Notes: generated by a model not told the origin, from the sequence alone. Counted from the first letter of the stretch, positions 15,089 through 25,216 are shown. The stretch is DNA of 39,066 bases from Streptomyces hokutonensis (GCF_000376565.1 NZ_BARG01000115.1:1-39066), one strand, 5' to 3'. Numbers and translations: made by a program.

Positions 15089-16803
15089 CCAGCACAGGCA
15101 TACGACTGCACGCGCCCGCCCCCGGGTGGTCCATCGCCGCGGACGTGGTGGTGGTCGGCTCAGGAGTGGCCGGCCTGACCGCGGCCCTGCGCTGCGAGGC
15201 GGCGGGCCTGCGGACGGTCGTCGTCACCAAGGCCCGCCTCGACGACGGTTCCACCCGCTGGGCGCAGGGCGGCATCGCCGCCGCCCTCGGGGAGGGCGAC
15301 ACCCCCGAACAGCACCTGGACGACACCCTGGTGGCGGGCGCGGGCCTGTGCGACGAGGAGGCCGTACGGATCCTCGTCACCGAAGGACCCGACGCGGTAC
15401 GGCGGCTCATCGAGACCGGCGCCCACTTCGACGAGTCCTCCGAAGGAGGACTGGAACTGGCCCGCGAGGGCGGCCACCACCGGCGCCGCATCGCGCACGC
15501 GGGCGGCGACGCGACCGGCGCGGAGGTCTCCCGGGCGCTCGTCGAGGCCGTACACGCGCGTGGACTGCGCACGATCGAGAACGCGCTCGTGCTGGACCTG
15601 CTGACGGATGCAGACGGCCGTACGGCGGGTGTGAGCCTGCACGTCATGGGCGAGGGTCAGCACGACGGTGTGGGCGCCGTGCACGCGCCCGCCGTGGTCC
15701 TCGCGACCGGCGGTATGGGGCAGGTCTTCTCCGCGACCACCAACCCGTCCGTGTCGACCGGCGACGGGGTCGCACTCGCCCTCCGCGCGGGCGCCGAGGT
15801 CTCCGACCTGGAGTTCGTGCAGTTCCACCCGACCGTGCTCTTCCTGGGTGCCGACGCGGAGGGCCAGCAGCCCCTCGTCTCCGAGGCGGTGCGCGGCGAG
15901 GGCGCCCACATTGTCGACGCCGACGGAGTGCGCTTCATGGTGGGCCAGCACGAACTGGCCGAGCTCGCGCCCCGGGACATCGTCGCCAAGGGCATCACGC
16001 GGCGCATGCTGGAGCAGGACGCCGAGCACATGTTCCTCGACGCCCGGCACTTCGGCGCCGACATGTGGGAGCACCGCTTCCCCACGATCCTCGCCGCCTG
16101 CCGCAGCCACGGCATCGACCCGGTCACCGAGCCCGTCCCGGTCGCCCCGGCCGCCCACTACGCCTCCGGCGGCGTCCGCACCGACTCCCGGGGCCGTACG
16201 ACCGTCCCCGGCCTCTACGCGTGCGGCGAGGTCGCCTGCACCGGAGTGCACGGCGCGAACCGGCTCGCCTCCAACTCCCTCCTCGAAGGCCTCGTCTATG
16301 CCGAGCGGATCGTCGCCGACATCACCGCGAGCCGGGCGGAGAACGCCCTCCACGCGCGCGTGCCCGAACCGGTCCCGCACCCCCAGAAGCCCGCGCACCC
16401 GCTGCTCGCCCCCGAGGCCCGCTTCGCGATCCAGCGGATCATGACCGAGGGCGCGGGCGTCCTGCGCTCCGCCGAGTCCCTGGCCAAGGCCGCGGGACAG
16501 CTCCAGCAGCTGCACACCGACGCCCGTGACGCGCTCGACGAGAACGGCAAGACCGCCGAGCCCGGCGTCGACACCTGGGAGGCCACCAACCTCCTGTGCG
16601 TGGCCCGCGTCCTGGTCACCGCCGCCGCCCGGCGCGAGGAGACCCGGGGCTGCCACTGGCGCGAGGACCACGCCGAGCGCGACGACAGCGCCTGGCGCCG
16701 CCACATCGTCGTACGGCTGAATCCCGACCGCACGCTGGCCGTGCACACCACGGACACCGCAGACTTCCCCCCGACCCGGCAGCACCGTCCCCAGGAGCAG
16801 TGA
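15085..16803 (+). CDS. nadB: L-aspartate oxidase
   Basis: 572 aa flavoprotein, first step of de novo NAD synthesis: L-aspartate to iminoaspartate, which quinolinate synthase NadA then uses. The FAD dinucleotide motif VVVGSGVAGL is at about 18-27. Family segments GSTRWAQGGIAA, EFVQFHPT, the catalytic-region HYASGGV and NRLASNSLLEGL are all present, and the helical C-terminal domain follows. It belongs to the succinate dehydrogenase flavoprotein family, but the GSTRWAQGGIAA-type segment and the position before nadC fix it as NadB. nadA is not in this window. GTG 15085 overlaps panC by 4 bases. Confidence 0.95.
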   Translation: MTSTGIRLHAPAPGWSIAADVVVVGSGVAGLTAALRCEAAGLRTVVVTKARLDDGSTRWAQGGIAAALGEGDTPEQHLDDTLVAGAGLCDEEAVRILVTEGPDAVRRLIETGAHFDESSEGGLELAREGGHHRRRIAHAGGDATGAEVSRALVEAVHARGLRTIENALVLDLLTDADGRTAGVSLHVMGEGQHDGVGAVHAPAVVLATGGMGQVFSATTNPSVSTGDGVALALRAGAEVSDLEFVQFHPTVLFLGADAEGQQPLVSEAVRGEGAHIVDADGVRFMVGQHELAELAPRDIVAKGITRRMLEQDAEHMFLDARHFGADMWEHRFPTILAACRSHGIDPVTEPVPVAPAAHYASGGVRTDSRGRTTVPGLYACGEVACTGVHGANRLASNSLLEGLVYAERIVADITASRAENALHARVPEPVPHPQKPAHPLLAPEARFAIQRIMTEGAGVLRSAESLAKAAGQLQQLHTDARDALDENGKTAEPGVDTWEATNLLCVARVLVTAAARREETRGCHWREDHAERDDSAWRRHIVVRLNPDRTLAVHTTDTADFPPTRQHRPQEQ

Positions 16804-16808
16804 CAGAA

Positions 16809-17786
16809 GTGAGCACCCCCGACCTTCCCCTCGCCGACAGCGGCGGCTGCGGCGACGGCTGTGCCTGTGGCGCGGGCGCCGACGCGGAGTACCTGGAGTG
16901 CGGTCTGGACCCCGCGCTCGCCGAACTCCTGGCCGACGCGGGTCTCGACCCCGTGGAGGTCGAGGACATCGCCAATGTCGCCGTCCAGGAGGACCTGGAC
17001 GGCGGTGTCGACGTGACGACCGTGGCGACCATCCCCGAAGGGGCCGTCGCCACCGCCGACTTCACCGCGCGCGAGGCCGGTGTCGTGGCGGGCCTCAGGG
17101 TCGCCGAAGCGGTGATCTCCGTGGTCTGCACCGACGAGTTCGAGGTCGAGCGGCACGCGGAGGACGGCGACCGCGTGGAGGCCGGGCAGAAGCTCCTGTC
17201 GGTCACCACGCGCACGCGTGACCTGCTGACCGCCGAGCGCAGCGCGCTCAACCTCCTGTGCCGCCTCTCCGGCATCGCGACCGCCACGCGCGCGTGGGCC
17301 GACGCGCTGGAGGGCACGCGGACGAAGGTCCGCGACACCCGCAAGACGACGCCCGGACTGCGCTCCCTGGAGAAGTACGCGGTCCGCTGCGGCGGCGGCG
17401 TCAACCACCGCATGTCCCTCTCGGACGCGGCTCTCGTCAAGGACAACCACGTGGTCGCCGCGGGCGGCGTCGCCCAGGCCTTCAAGGCCGTACGGGAGGC
17501 CTTCCCGGAGGTGGCGATCGAGGTCGAGGTCGACACCCTGCACCAGCTCCGCAAGGTCCTGGACGCGGGCGCCGACCTGATCCTGCTGGACAACTTCACA
17601 CCCGGAGAGTGCGAGGAGGCCGTCGGCATCGTCCACGGCCGCGCCGCCCTGGAGGCCTCGGGACGCCTCACCCTGGACAACGTCAAGGCGTACGCGGACA
17701 CCGGGGTGGACTACCTCGCCGTGGGCGCCCTGACCCACTCCGCGCCGATCCTGGACATCGGCCTCGACCTCCGTGAGGCGCAGTAG
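16809..17786 (+). CDS. nadC: nicotinate-nucleotide diphosphorylase (quinolinate phosphoribosyltransferase)
   Basis: 325 aa. It converts quinolinate and PRPP to nicotinate mononucleotide. The QPRTase core runs from about residue 40, with DVTT, LNLLCRLSGIAT, RDTRKTTPGLR, CGGGVNHR and DAALVKDNH in the expected order, ending with the AVGALTHSAP loop. The first 35 residues are an unusual Gly/Cys-rich extension with Cys14, Cys18, Cys20 and Cys31 that ordinary QPRTases lack. AGGAG at 16793 supports GTG 16809; GTG 16800 is in frame but only 2 bases from the ribosome site. It lies 5 bases after nadB. Confidence 0.93.
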   Translation: MSTPDLPLADSGGCGDGCACGAGADAEYLECGLDPALAELLADAGLDPVEVEDIANVAVQEDLDGGVDVTTVATIPEGAVATADFTAREAGVVAGLRVAEAVISVVCTDEFEVERHAEDGDRVEAGQKLLSVTTRTRDLLTAERSALNLLCRLSGIATATRAWADALEGTRTKVRDTRKTTPGLRSLEKYAVRCGGGVNHRMSLSDAALVKDNHVVAAGGVAQAFKAVREAFPEVAIEVEVDTLHQLRKVLDAGADLILLDNFTPGECEEAVGIVHGRAALEASGRLTLDNVKAYADTGVDYLAVGALTHSAPILDIGLDLREAQ

Positions 17787-17788
17787 TC

Positions 17789-18586
17789 ATGCTCCTCACG
17801 ATCGACGTGGGCAACACGCACACCGTCCTGGGCCTCTTCGACGGCGAGGACATCGTCGAGCACTGGCGGATCTCCACCGACGCGCGCCGCACCGCCGACG
17901 AACTCGCCGTCCTCCTCCAGGGCCTCATGGGCATGCACCCGCTCCTCGGAGAGGAGCTGGGCGACGGCATCGACGGCATCGCGATCTGCGCCACGGTGCC
18001 GTCCGTCCTGCACGAGCTGCGCGAGGTGACCCGCCGCTACTACGGAGACGTGCCCGCCGTCCTCGTCGAGCCGGGCGTCAAGACCGGCGTCCCGATCCTG
18101 ACCGACAACCCCAAGGAGGTCGGCGCGGACCGCATCATCAACGCGGTCGCCGCGGTCGAGCTCTACGGGGGCCCCGCGATCGTCGTCGACTTCGGTACGG
18201 CGACCACGTTCGACGCGGTCTCCGCGCGCGGGGAGTACGTCGGCGGTGTCATCGCCCCCGGGATCGAGATCTCGGTCGAGGCGCTCGGCGTCAAGGGCGC
18301 CCAGCTGCGCAAGATCGAGGTGGCCCGGCCGCGCAGCGTGATCGGCAAGAACACGGTCGAGGCGATGCAGTCGGGCATCGTCTACGGGTTCGCCGGCCAG
18401 GTAGACGGAGTCGTCACCCGGATGGCCAAGGAACTGGCCGACGACCCGGAGGACGTGACGGTCATCGCGACCGGAGGCCTCGCCCCGATGGTCCTGGGCG
18501 AGGCCTCGGTCATCGACGAGCACGAGCCCTGGCTGACCCTGATCGGCCTGCGACTGGTCTACGAGCGGAACGTGTCGCGCATGTGA
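17789..18586 (+). CDS. coaX: type III pantothenate kinase
   Basis: 265 aa. It phosphorylates pantothenate, committing it to coenzyme A. Motifs of the ASKHA-fold CoaX family are clear: phosphate-1 LLTIDVGNTHTVLGLF at the N-terminus, the GADRIIN pantothenate segment, and DFGTATTFD (phosphate-2). Only 2 bases separate it from nadC, so it is the last gene of the pan/nad operon: pantothenate made by PanC is used by CoaX. A GC-rich hairpin follows directly. Confidence 0.96.
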   Translation: MLLTIDVGNTHTVLGLFDGEDIVEHWRISTDARRTADELAVLLQGLMGMHPLLGEELGDGIDGIAICATVPSVLHELREVTRRYYGDVPAVLVEPGVKTGVPILTDNPKEVGADRIINAVAAVELYGGPAIVVDFGTATTFDAVSARGEYVGGVIAPGIEISVEALGVKGAQLRKIEVARPRSVIGKNTVEAMQSGIVYGFAGQVDGVVTRMAKELADDPEDVTVIATGGLAPMVLGEASVIDEHEPWLTLIGLRLVYERNVSRM

Positions 18587-18593
18587 GTCGGCC

Positions 18594-18621
18594 CCGCGCC
18601 GGGACGGACCTCCCGGCGCGG
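18594..18621 (+). terminator. hairpin ending the DUF2520-panC-nadB-nadC-coaX operon
   Basis: CCGCGCCGGGA (18594-18604) and TCCCGGCGCGG (18611-18621) pair perfectly over a 6-base loop, starting 8 bases after the coaX stop. No T-run follows, as is common in Streptomyces. Confidence 0.65.
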
Positions 18622-18967
18622 AGCCGCGCCCTCGCCGGGCCGGCGGCGCTCACGCGTGCCCGCGAGGTGTCCTGCGGTTCGGCGTCGGCCCCGGCGAGGA
18701 CGCGGTCGTTCCGTCCCCGCGCGAGGTGCCGCTGCCGCTCGCGCCCGCGCAGTGGCGCAGTTCGCGCTCACGGACTGCCGCCACCGGCGCCCACGGAGTG
18801 CCGCCGCGCCCGACGGAGCCGTAGCCGTGGGCACGGAGGAGCAGCCGCTGCCCGCCACGGGCCGGCGCAGCTCGGGTGCCGTGCGCGGCGGCACAGCCGG
18901 CGTCCGCACCGCGCGGAAACCTCCGCGCCACACCCGCCCCCTATGTCGAATTTGTCTGATTAGCGCG
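18622..18967. other. non-coding stretch after coaX
   Basis: Very GC-rich sequence between the operon terminator and the next gene. Frames across it read as Arg/Ala/Pro strings without gene-like start signals. I see nothing more in it apart from the promoter of the next gene at its end. Confidence 0.5.
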
Positions 18968-18973
18968 TATCGT
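18968..18973 (+). promoter_or_regulatory. -10 hexamer TATCGT, predicted leaderless start
   Basis: TATCGT is 6 bases before ATG 18980 and no ribosome site is present. The sequence just upstream is locally AT-rich. Confidence 0.5.
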
Positions 18974-18979
18974 CGCCGC

Positions 18980-19657
18980 ATGCCCACGCCATACGGATCC
19001 CGCGGCGGCATGGCGTTCGGTGCGGAGGAGCTGCGTGTGCTCCGTCGCGCCCTCGCCCTCGCCCTCCAGCCCCGAACCGCCTCCGCCGAGGACGTCAAGG
19101 ACTGTCTCCGGCTCGCCGAATCCCTCGACGAAGCGGTACGCGAGGGGGTCCGGCTGCGCGCCTTCCTGGTCGCCGACCTCGCCCGGTACCGCGCCGCCCT
19201 GCCCGGCACCACCGCCGGCTACCTCACGCTCCTGGAGGAGGCGCTCGGCGCCGGGTACCGCCCGGACGTCGACGACCTCTCCGCGCTGCGTGCGCTGCGC
19301 GGGAACCCGGCCGCCGCAGCCCTCCTCGACCGCTGCCTCACCCTTGCCGAACAGGACGTACGCGCGCGCCTGGCCCGCCGTACGACCGCCCGCCCCGCCC
19401 CGACCGTCCCCGCGTCCCGCACCCGCCTCCTGGCGCTCCCCGGAGGTCGCTCCGGCGGCCTTTCCGGCACCGGCGGGGAGTTGGCCGGGGAGGACGCCAA
19501 GGAGCCCGTACGCAAGCCCGTGGAGCGGCCGGCGCCCGCACCCGCGCCCGCCGCCCCGAAGCCGTCGCGGCCGATCCCCACCCCGGGCGAGGTCTTCCCC
19601 CGGCGCAAACCGGCACCGCCCCCGGCGAATCCGCCGCAGCAGCTCGCCGCCGGCTGA
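18980..19657 (+). CDS. conserved hypothetical, helical N-terminus with Pro-rich tail
   Basis: 225 aa, function not recognised. Residues 10-135 are Leu/Ala/Arg-rich and predicted helical, with regular spacing (RALALALQPRTASAEDV, later LRALRGNPAAAALLDRC). From about residue 145 the chain becomes Pro/Ala/Arg-rich, with several PAPAPAP and PRRKPAPPP stretches, and is probably disordered. No membrane segment or known catalytic motif is visible. ATG 18980 is supported by the -10 hexamer 6 bases upstream; ATG 19010 is an alternative. Confidence 0.65.
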   Translation: MPTPYGSRGGMAFGAEELRVLRRALALALQPRTASAEDVKDCLRLAESLDEAVREGVRLRAFLVADLARYRAALPGTTAGYLTLLEEALGAGYRPDVDDLSALRALRGNPAAAALLDRCLTLAEQDVRARLARRTTARPAPTVPASRTRLLALPGGRSGGLSGTGGELAGEDAKEPVRKPVERPAPAPAPAAPKPSRPIPTPGEVFPRRKPAPPPANPPQQLAAG

Positions 19658-19692
19658 ACCGACCCCGCCCCGCTCTCCGTAGGGCCCGTGGC

Positions 19693-19698
19693 TACTCT
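19693..19698 (+). promoter_or_regulatory. -10 hexamer TACTCT, predicted leaderless start
   Basis: TACTCT is 7 bases before ATG 19706. The GGAGGG between them ends 1 base from the ATG, too close to serve as a ribosome site. Confidence 0.5.
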
Positions 19699-19705
19699 GG
19701 AGGGC

Positions 19706-19885
19706 ATGGACTATGTCTCCGCGCTCGTGCCCCCGGTCGTCATGGCCGTGTTCTTCATCGGACTGATCCGGGTCATCGTGAAGACCCAGGGCGGGGCCAT
19801 GAAGGCCAAGGAGGACGCGGCCGTCGACGCCGCCATCGCGCGCGCGGAGAGCGCCCGCCAGGCCTCCTCGACCACCGAAGCCTGA
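19706..19885 (+). CDS. small single-pass membrane protein
   Basis: 59 aa. The N-terminal half is one transmembrane helix (about residues 4-25, LVPPVVMAVFFIGLIRVIV). The rest is a short charged, Ala-rich helix (AKEDAAVDAAIARAESARQ) likely to face the cytosol. Function unknown. An in-frame GTG at 19688 would add 6 residues but lacks support. The gene sits between a proline-rich hypothetical and a strong terminator, so it is probably a single-gene transcript. Confidence 0.65.
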   Translation: MDYVSALVPPVVMAVFFIGLIRVIVKTQGGAMKAKEDAAVDAAIARAESARQASSTTEA

Positions 19886-19910
19886 CCGCCCGCCTTTCGG
19901 CGGCGTCTTC

Positions 19911-19966
19911 AAGGGCGTACGACTCCCGCACGCGTGCGCGTGCTTTCCGAGTCGTACGCCCTTTTT
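19911..19966. terminator. strong Rho-independent terminator with perfect 15-bp stem
   Basis: AAGGGCGTACGACTC (19911-19925) pairs exactly with 19949-19963, followed by a T-run. The 23-base loop holds its own palindrome, GCACGCGTGC (19928-19937), and a smaller CCGCC/GGCGG hairpin precedes it. It ends the 59-aa gene and insulates the BlaI-type gene. Confidence 0.9.
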
Positions 19967-19979
19967 GTGCCTTTTCCAC

Positions 19980-19985
19980 TATGGT
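19980..19985 (+). promoter_or_regulatory. -10 hexamer TATGGT for the BlaI-type gene, predicted leaderless
   Basis: TATGGT lies 8 bases before GTG 19994. No ribosome site is present. Confidence 0.45.
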
Positions 19986-19993
19986 TCTGAGCT

Positions 19994-20419
19994 GTGCCTC
20001 GCCCATTGGGAGAACTCGAAGACTCGGTCATGACGCGGGTGTGGAAGTGGAACCGCCCGGTGACCGTTCGAGAAGTCCTGGAAGACCTTCAGCAGGAACG
20101 GTCGATCGCGTACACCACGGTGATGACCGTTTTGGACAATCTCCATCAGAAGGGCTGGGTGCGTCGCGAGGCGGAAGGCCGGGCGTATCGATATGAGGCC
20201 GTCTCCACACGGGCCGCCTACTCGGCCGCCCTGATGAACGACGCCTGGTCCCAGAGCGACAACCCCGCGGCCGCTCTCGTCGCCTTCTTCGGGATGATGA
20301 GCGACGAACAGCGTGAGGCCCTGCGCAGCGCCGTACGCATCGTCCAGGGACCGGAAACACCCGAACCCGCGGATGGAGTCCAGAACCCCGGCTCCGCGTC
20401 CTCCGGCGGTGGGCGATAG
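19994..20419 (+). CDS. BlaI/MecI/CopY-family transcriptional repressor
   Basis: 141 aa. The N-terminal winged helix (about 1-75) is typical: LGELEDSVMTRVWKWNRPVT, then YTTVMTVLDNLHQKGWVRRE and a basic wing. A helical dimerisation part follows (AALVAFFGMMSDEQREAL), and the tail is a short disordered Gly/Ser segment. In this family a BlaR-type metalloprotease often cleaves the repressor; no such sensor gene is adjacent. Only 9 bases separate its stop from the acetyltransferase start, whose -10 hexamer overlaps this stop codon. Targets are unknown. Confidence 0.88.
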   Translation: MPRPLGELEDSVMTRVWKWNRPVTVREVLEDLQQERSIAYTTVMTVLDNLHQKGWVRREAEGRAYRYEAVSTRAAYSAALMNDAWSQSDNPAAALVAFFGMMSDEQREALRSAVRIVQGPETPEPADGVQNPGSASSGGGR

Positions 20420-20422
20420 CGT
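20417..20422 (+). promoter_or_regulatory. -10 hexamer TAGCGT for the acetyltransferase gene, predicted leaderless
   Basis: TAGCGT overlaps the TAG stop of the BlaI-type gene and ends 6 bases before ATG 20429. Confidence 0.4.
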
Positions 20423-20428
20423 CCGCTC

Positions 20429-20962
20429 ATGTCAGCAGAGCAGCCAGAAGTCACCGCGAAAGCCATCACCGTCCGGCGGGCCCGGACCGGGGATGTCCCG
20501 GCGGTGCGCCGACTCCTTGACGCCTACGTTCGCGGTCGCATCCTGCTCGACAAAGCGACCGTGACTCTTTACGAGGACATACAGGAGTTCTGGGTCGCCG
20601 AACGCGACGACAACGCCGAGGTGGTCGGCTGCGGCGCACTGCACGTCATGTGGGAAGACCTCGCGGAAGTCCGTACTCTCGCCGTGAAGCCCGGGTTGAA
20701 GGGCGCCGGTGTAGGTCATCAGTTGCTGGAGAAGTTGCTGCACACGGCTCGCTGGCTAGGCGTTCGTCGCGTTTTCTGTCTCACCTTCGAAGTGGACTTC
20801 TTCTCCAAGCACGGCTTCGTGGAGATCGGTGAGACACCGGTTGACACCGATGTCTACGCGGAGCTGTTGCGTTCCTATGACGAGGGCGTGGCGGAGTTCC
20901 TGGGTCTCGAACGAGTGAAACCGAACACCTTGGGCAACAGTCGGATGCTTCTGCATCTGTGA
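20429..20962 (+). CDS. GNAT amino-acid N-acetyltransferase (short ArgA-type)
   Basis: 177 aa. GNAT fold: ITVRRARTGDVPAVRRLLD (strand 1/helix 1), VVGCGALHVMWEDLAEVRTLAV (central strands), and the acetyl-CoA pyrophosphate loop KPGLKGAGVGHQLLEKLL (Q/RxxGxG/A type). FCLTFEVDFFSKHGFVEIGE closes the domain. The LAEVRTLAV and LTFEVDFFSKHGF segments resemble the stand-alone N-acetylglutamate synthases of actinobacteria, so the first step of arginine synthesis is the likely role. No arg gene is adjacent, so the substrate stays inferred. Codon usage is slightly more relaxed than in neighbouring genes (GTT, CTT, GTC mix). Confidence 0.8.
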   Translation: MSAEQPEVTAKAITVRRARTGDVPAVRRLLDAYVRGRILLDKATVTLYEDIQEFWVAERDDNAEVVGCGALHVMWEDLAEVRTLAVKPGLKGAGVGHQLLEKLLHTARWLGVRRVFCLTFEVDFFSKHGFVEIGETPVDTDVYAELLRSYDEGVAEFLGLERVKPNTLGNSRMLLHL

Positions 20963-21091
20963 TCGCTGCGCTCAATTCGGCCCGGACGCCCTGCCCAGGT
21001 TCCCTATGTCCGAAACGCGCATCTTTCCGGACCGGTGAGGTCACTCGGTCTCTCCCAGGGGTTTGTGTTTTTCCAGCAAAAGCGGTTTGCT

Positions 21092-21120
21092 TTCCGACGT
21101 ACTGCAGTACTGCATATAAC
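21092..21120 (+). promoter_or_regulatory. lsr2 promoter region with 12-bp palindrome
   Basis: The perfect palindrome GTACTGCAGTAC is at 21099-21110. TATAAC at 21115-21120 is a good -10, and TTCCGA at 21092-21097 a weak -35 at 17-base spacing, so the palindrome fills the spacer. The whole 20963-21186 gap is unusually AT-rich for this genome, with a TTTGTGTTTTTCC tract at 21062-21074. Confidence 0.5.
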
Positions 21121-21186
21121 AGGGGACGGCGAAACGGCGGACGCCGCAGACCCCAGGCCCGCAAGTTATCGATGAAAGGAAATCCG

Positions 21187-21522
21187 GTGGCACAGAAGGT
21201 TCAGGTCCTTCTTGTCGACGACCTCGACGGCGGCGAGGCGGACGAGACGGTGACGTTCGCGCTGGACGGCAAGACGTACGAGATCGATCTCACCACCGCG
21301 AATGCGGACAAGCTCCGTGGTCTTCTCGACGCTTACGTGAAGGGCGGACGCCGTACCGGTGGCCGTGCTTCGGGTGGCCGTGGAAAGGCGCGCGCCGCTA
21401 CCGGTGGCAGCCAGGACACCGCGCAGATCCGCGCGTGGGCCAAGGAGAACGGCTACGAGGTCAACGACCGCGGCCGTGTTCCCGCGTCCATTCGCGAGGC
21501 CTACGAAAAGGCCAACGGCTGA
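21187..21522 (+). CDS. lsr2: Lsr2 nucleoid-associated silencing protein
   Basis: 111 aa. It binds AT-rich DNA and silences foreign and specialised-metabolism genes in actinobacteria. The N-terminal dimerisation part begins AQKVQVLLVDDLDGGEADET and includes VTFALDGKTYEIDLT. A flexible basic linker follows (GGRRTGGRASGGRGKARA), then the DNA-binding domain IRAWAKENGYEVNDRGRVP with the AT-hook-like RGR. AAAGGA before GTG 21187 sets the start. The upstream AT-rich promoter makes self-regulation likely. The last 22 bases overlap the antisense gene that ends at 21501. Confidence 0.97.
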   Translation: MAQKVQVLLVDDLDGGEADETVTFALDGKTYEIDLTTANADKLRGLLDAYVKGGRRTGGRASGGRGKARAATGGSQDTAQIRAWAKENGYEVNDRGRVPASIREAYEKANG

Positions 21523-22160
21523 GCGCACGAGCGCCGCAGCCGGACCCGGTGGCACTGTGTGGCCACCGTGTCCACGAGTCGTACGAGATCAGGGGCGTCC
21601 CCAACGCCCCCCACGGCCGACAGTGTCGGCAGCGAGGCCTCGACCTCGCGCCCCGGCTCGGGGGGCCGCAGCCATACGGCGGCCCCCTGCACGGGACCCG
21701 GGCGACCCGCGGGAATCGACGGCCCGGGGTGCCCCTTCGCGGGCCTCGCGCCAGAGAGCGGTGGCACTTCGACAGTCCCCGCCCCGGGGACCGGCGGCGC
21801 CTCCATGTGCCCGCCCTCGCCCAGCGCCACCAGATCCAGCGCCGGCGCCAGCGCGCCCCACTCCAGCCAGTCCAGCAGCCCCGGCAGCTCCTCCGCGCTG
21901 CCCGCGGCCACCAGCAGCCGCATCCGGTCGCCCCGTACGGCCACCGGAGAGTCCGGCCCCAGCCGCCACAGCGCCGCGACACCGGCCTCGACCGGCACGT
22001 CCAGGACGTCGAACCGCAGCCCCGTGACGAGCCGCAACGGCTCTCCGGGCACCGTCCGCCACCCGAGTTCGTTCTCGTACCAGTGCCGCCGACGGTCGTC
22101 CGGATCGGGCGGGCGACGGGGGGAGGGGACCGTGGTGACCGGAGGGACTGTGCCAACCAT
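21501..22160 (-). CDS. SCO3374-family protein of unknown function
   Basis: 219 aa. After a Pro-rich start it reads RHWYENELGWRTVPGEPLRL, then FDVLDVPVEAGVAALWRLGP, RMRLLVAAGSAEELPGLLDW and LEWGALAPALDLVALGEGG. These segments resemble the N-terminal part of bifunctional DNA primase/polymerase-like proteins of Streptomyces, but no polymerase catalytic acids can be assigned, so any such activity is doubtful. The second half is Pro/Gly-rich. It is conserved next to lsr2-clpC in Streptomyces as I recall it. The 3' end overlaps lsr2 by 22 bases, tail to tail. Confidence 0.7.
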   Translation of the reverse strand: MVGTVPPVTTVPSPRRPPDPDDRRRHWYENELGWRTVPGEPLRLVTGLRFDVLDVPVEAGVAALWRLGPDSPVAVRGDRMRLLVAAGSAEELPGLLDWLEWGALAPALDLVALGEGGHMEAPPVPGAGTVEVPPLSGARPAKGHPGPSIPAGRPGPVQGAAVWLRPPEPGREVEASLPTLSAVGGVGDAPDLVRLVDTVATQCHRVRLRRSCAQPLAFS

Positions 22161-22263
22161 GCCAAGTGCAACCGCCGAACCGGCCCGAGAGTTACGCTGG
22201 GTGGTCCGGTGATTGCGCAGGGTGCCGGAAAAAAGGGCGTTCGGGGGTGTCGGACCGCGCAAG

Positions 22264-22283
22264 GTTGTTCGCCCGTAGCGGAG
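22264..22283. promoter_or_regulatory. ClgR-type operator upstream of clpC
   Basis: GTTCGC-CCGTA-GCG at 22267-22280 matches the CGC-N5-GCG core reported for ClgR, the activator of clp and lon genes in actinobacteria. It is 323 bases before the clpC ATG, so a promoter would be expected near 22290-22330. Confidence 0.6.
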
Positions 22284-22602
22284 GGAACCGGTGCGTTCGG
22301 CATGGAGTGTCAGTCCGTACGGGTAAGACAATCCCTAGTGGGAGGGGGCGACACGCAGAAATTGGCGTCTCACGTTCGCCATCGGCGTACTCATGGTGAG
22401 GGTAACTGCCTGGCCTGCGGGAACATCGTCTCGCACCATCAGGTTGGAGCAGATGTCGGCGTTCGGGTTCAGGAGGCAGTGTTGGTTCTCGGTCCGGTGT
22501 CGGCAGTTGGAATGAGCGGTCCCCGCTTGCGGGACTAAGCTGCGGAAGGACAGGGAGGGGAGCGTCCCCTTACTGCCTGACCGCTCTGAGGAGCGATTAA
22601 CG
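22284..22602 (+). promoter_or_regulatory. clpC upstream region with candidate sigma-R promoter at 22419-22445
   Basis: GGGAAC (22419-22424), an 18-base spacer and GTT (22443-22445) fit the sigma-R/SigH type promoter (GGAAY-N18-GTT). This would give a leader of about 150 bases. A GTCCCCGC/GCGGGAC hairpin lies near 22519-22535 in that leader. AGGAG at 22589 is the clpC ribosome site. The stretch shows no gene of its own. Confidence 0.5.
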
Positions 22603-25128
<2,526 letters not shown>

Positions 25129-25150
25129 GGCTTTAGGGCTTTACGGCTGG

Positions 25151-25184
25151 AAAGGGGCCGGTGCCTTTTGGCACCGGCCCCTTT
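25151..25184. terminator. bidirectional terminator between clpC and the NACHT gene
   Basis: AAAGGGGCCGGTGCC (25151-25165) pairs exactly with 25170-25184 over a TTTT loop, with A-run and T-run at the two ends. It can therefore stop transcription from both convergent genes. Confidence 0.92.
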
Positions 25185-25216
25185 CGCTTGCGCCGGGCGG
25201 TGCTGTTCCGCCCGCT

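Noticed and set aside
18622..18967. Small genes in the gap after coaX on either strand
   Set aside because: Open frames read as Arg/Ala/Pro-rich without ribosome sites or recognisable segments.
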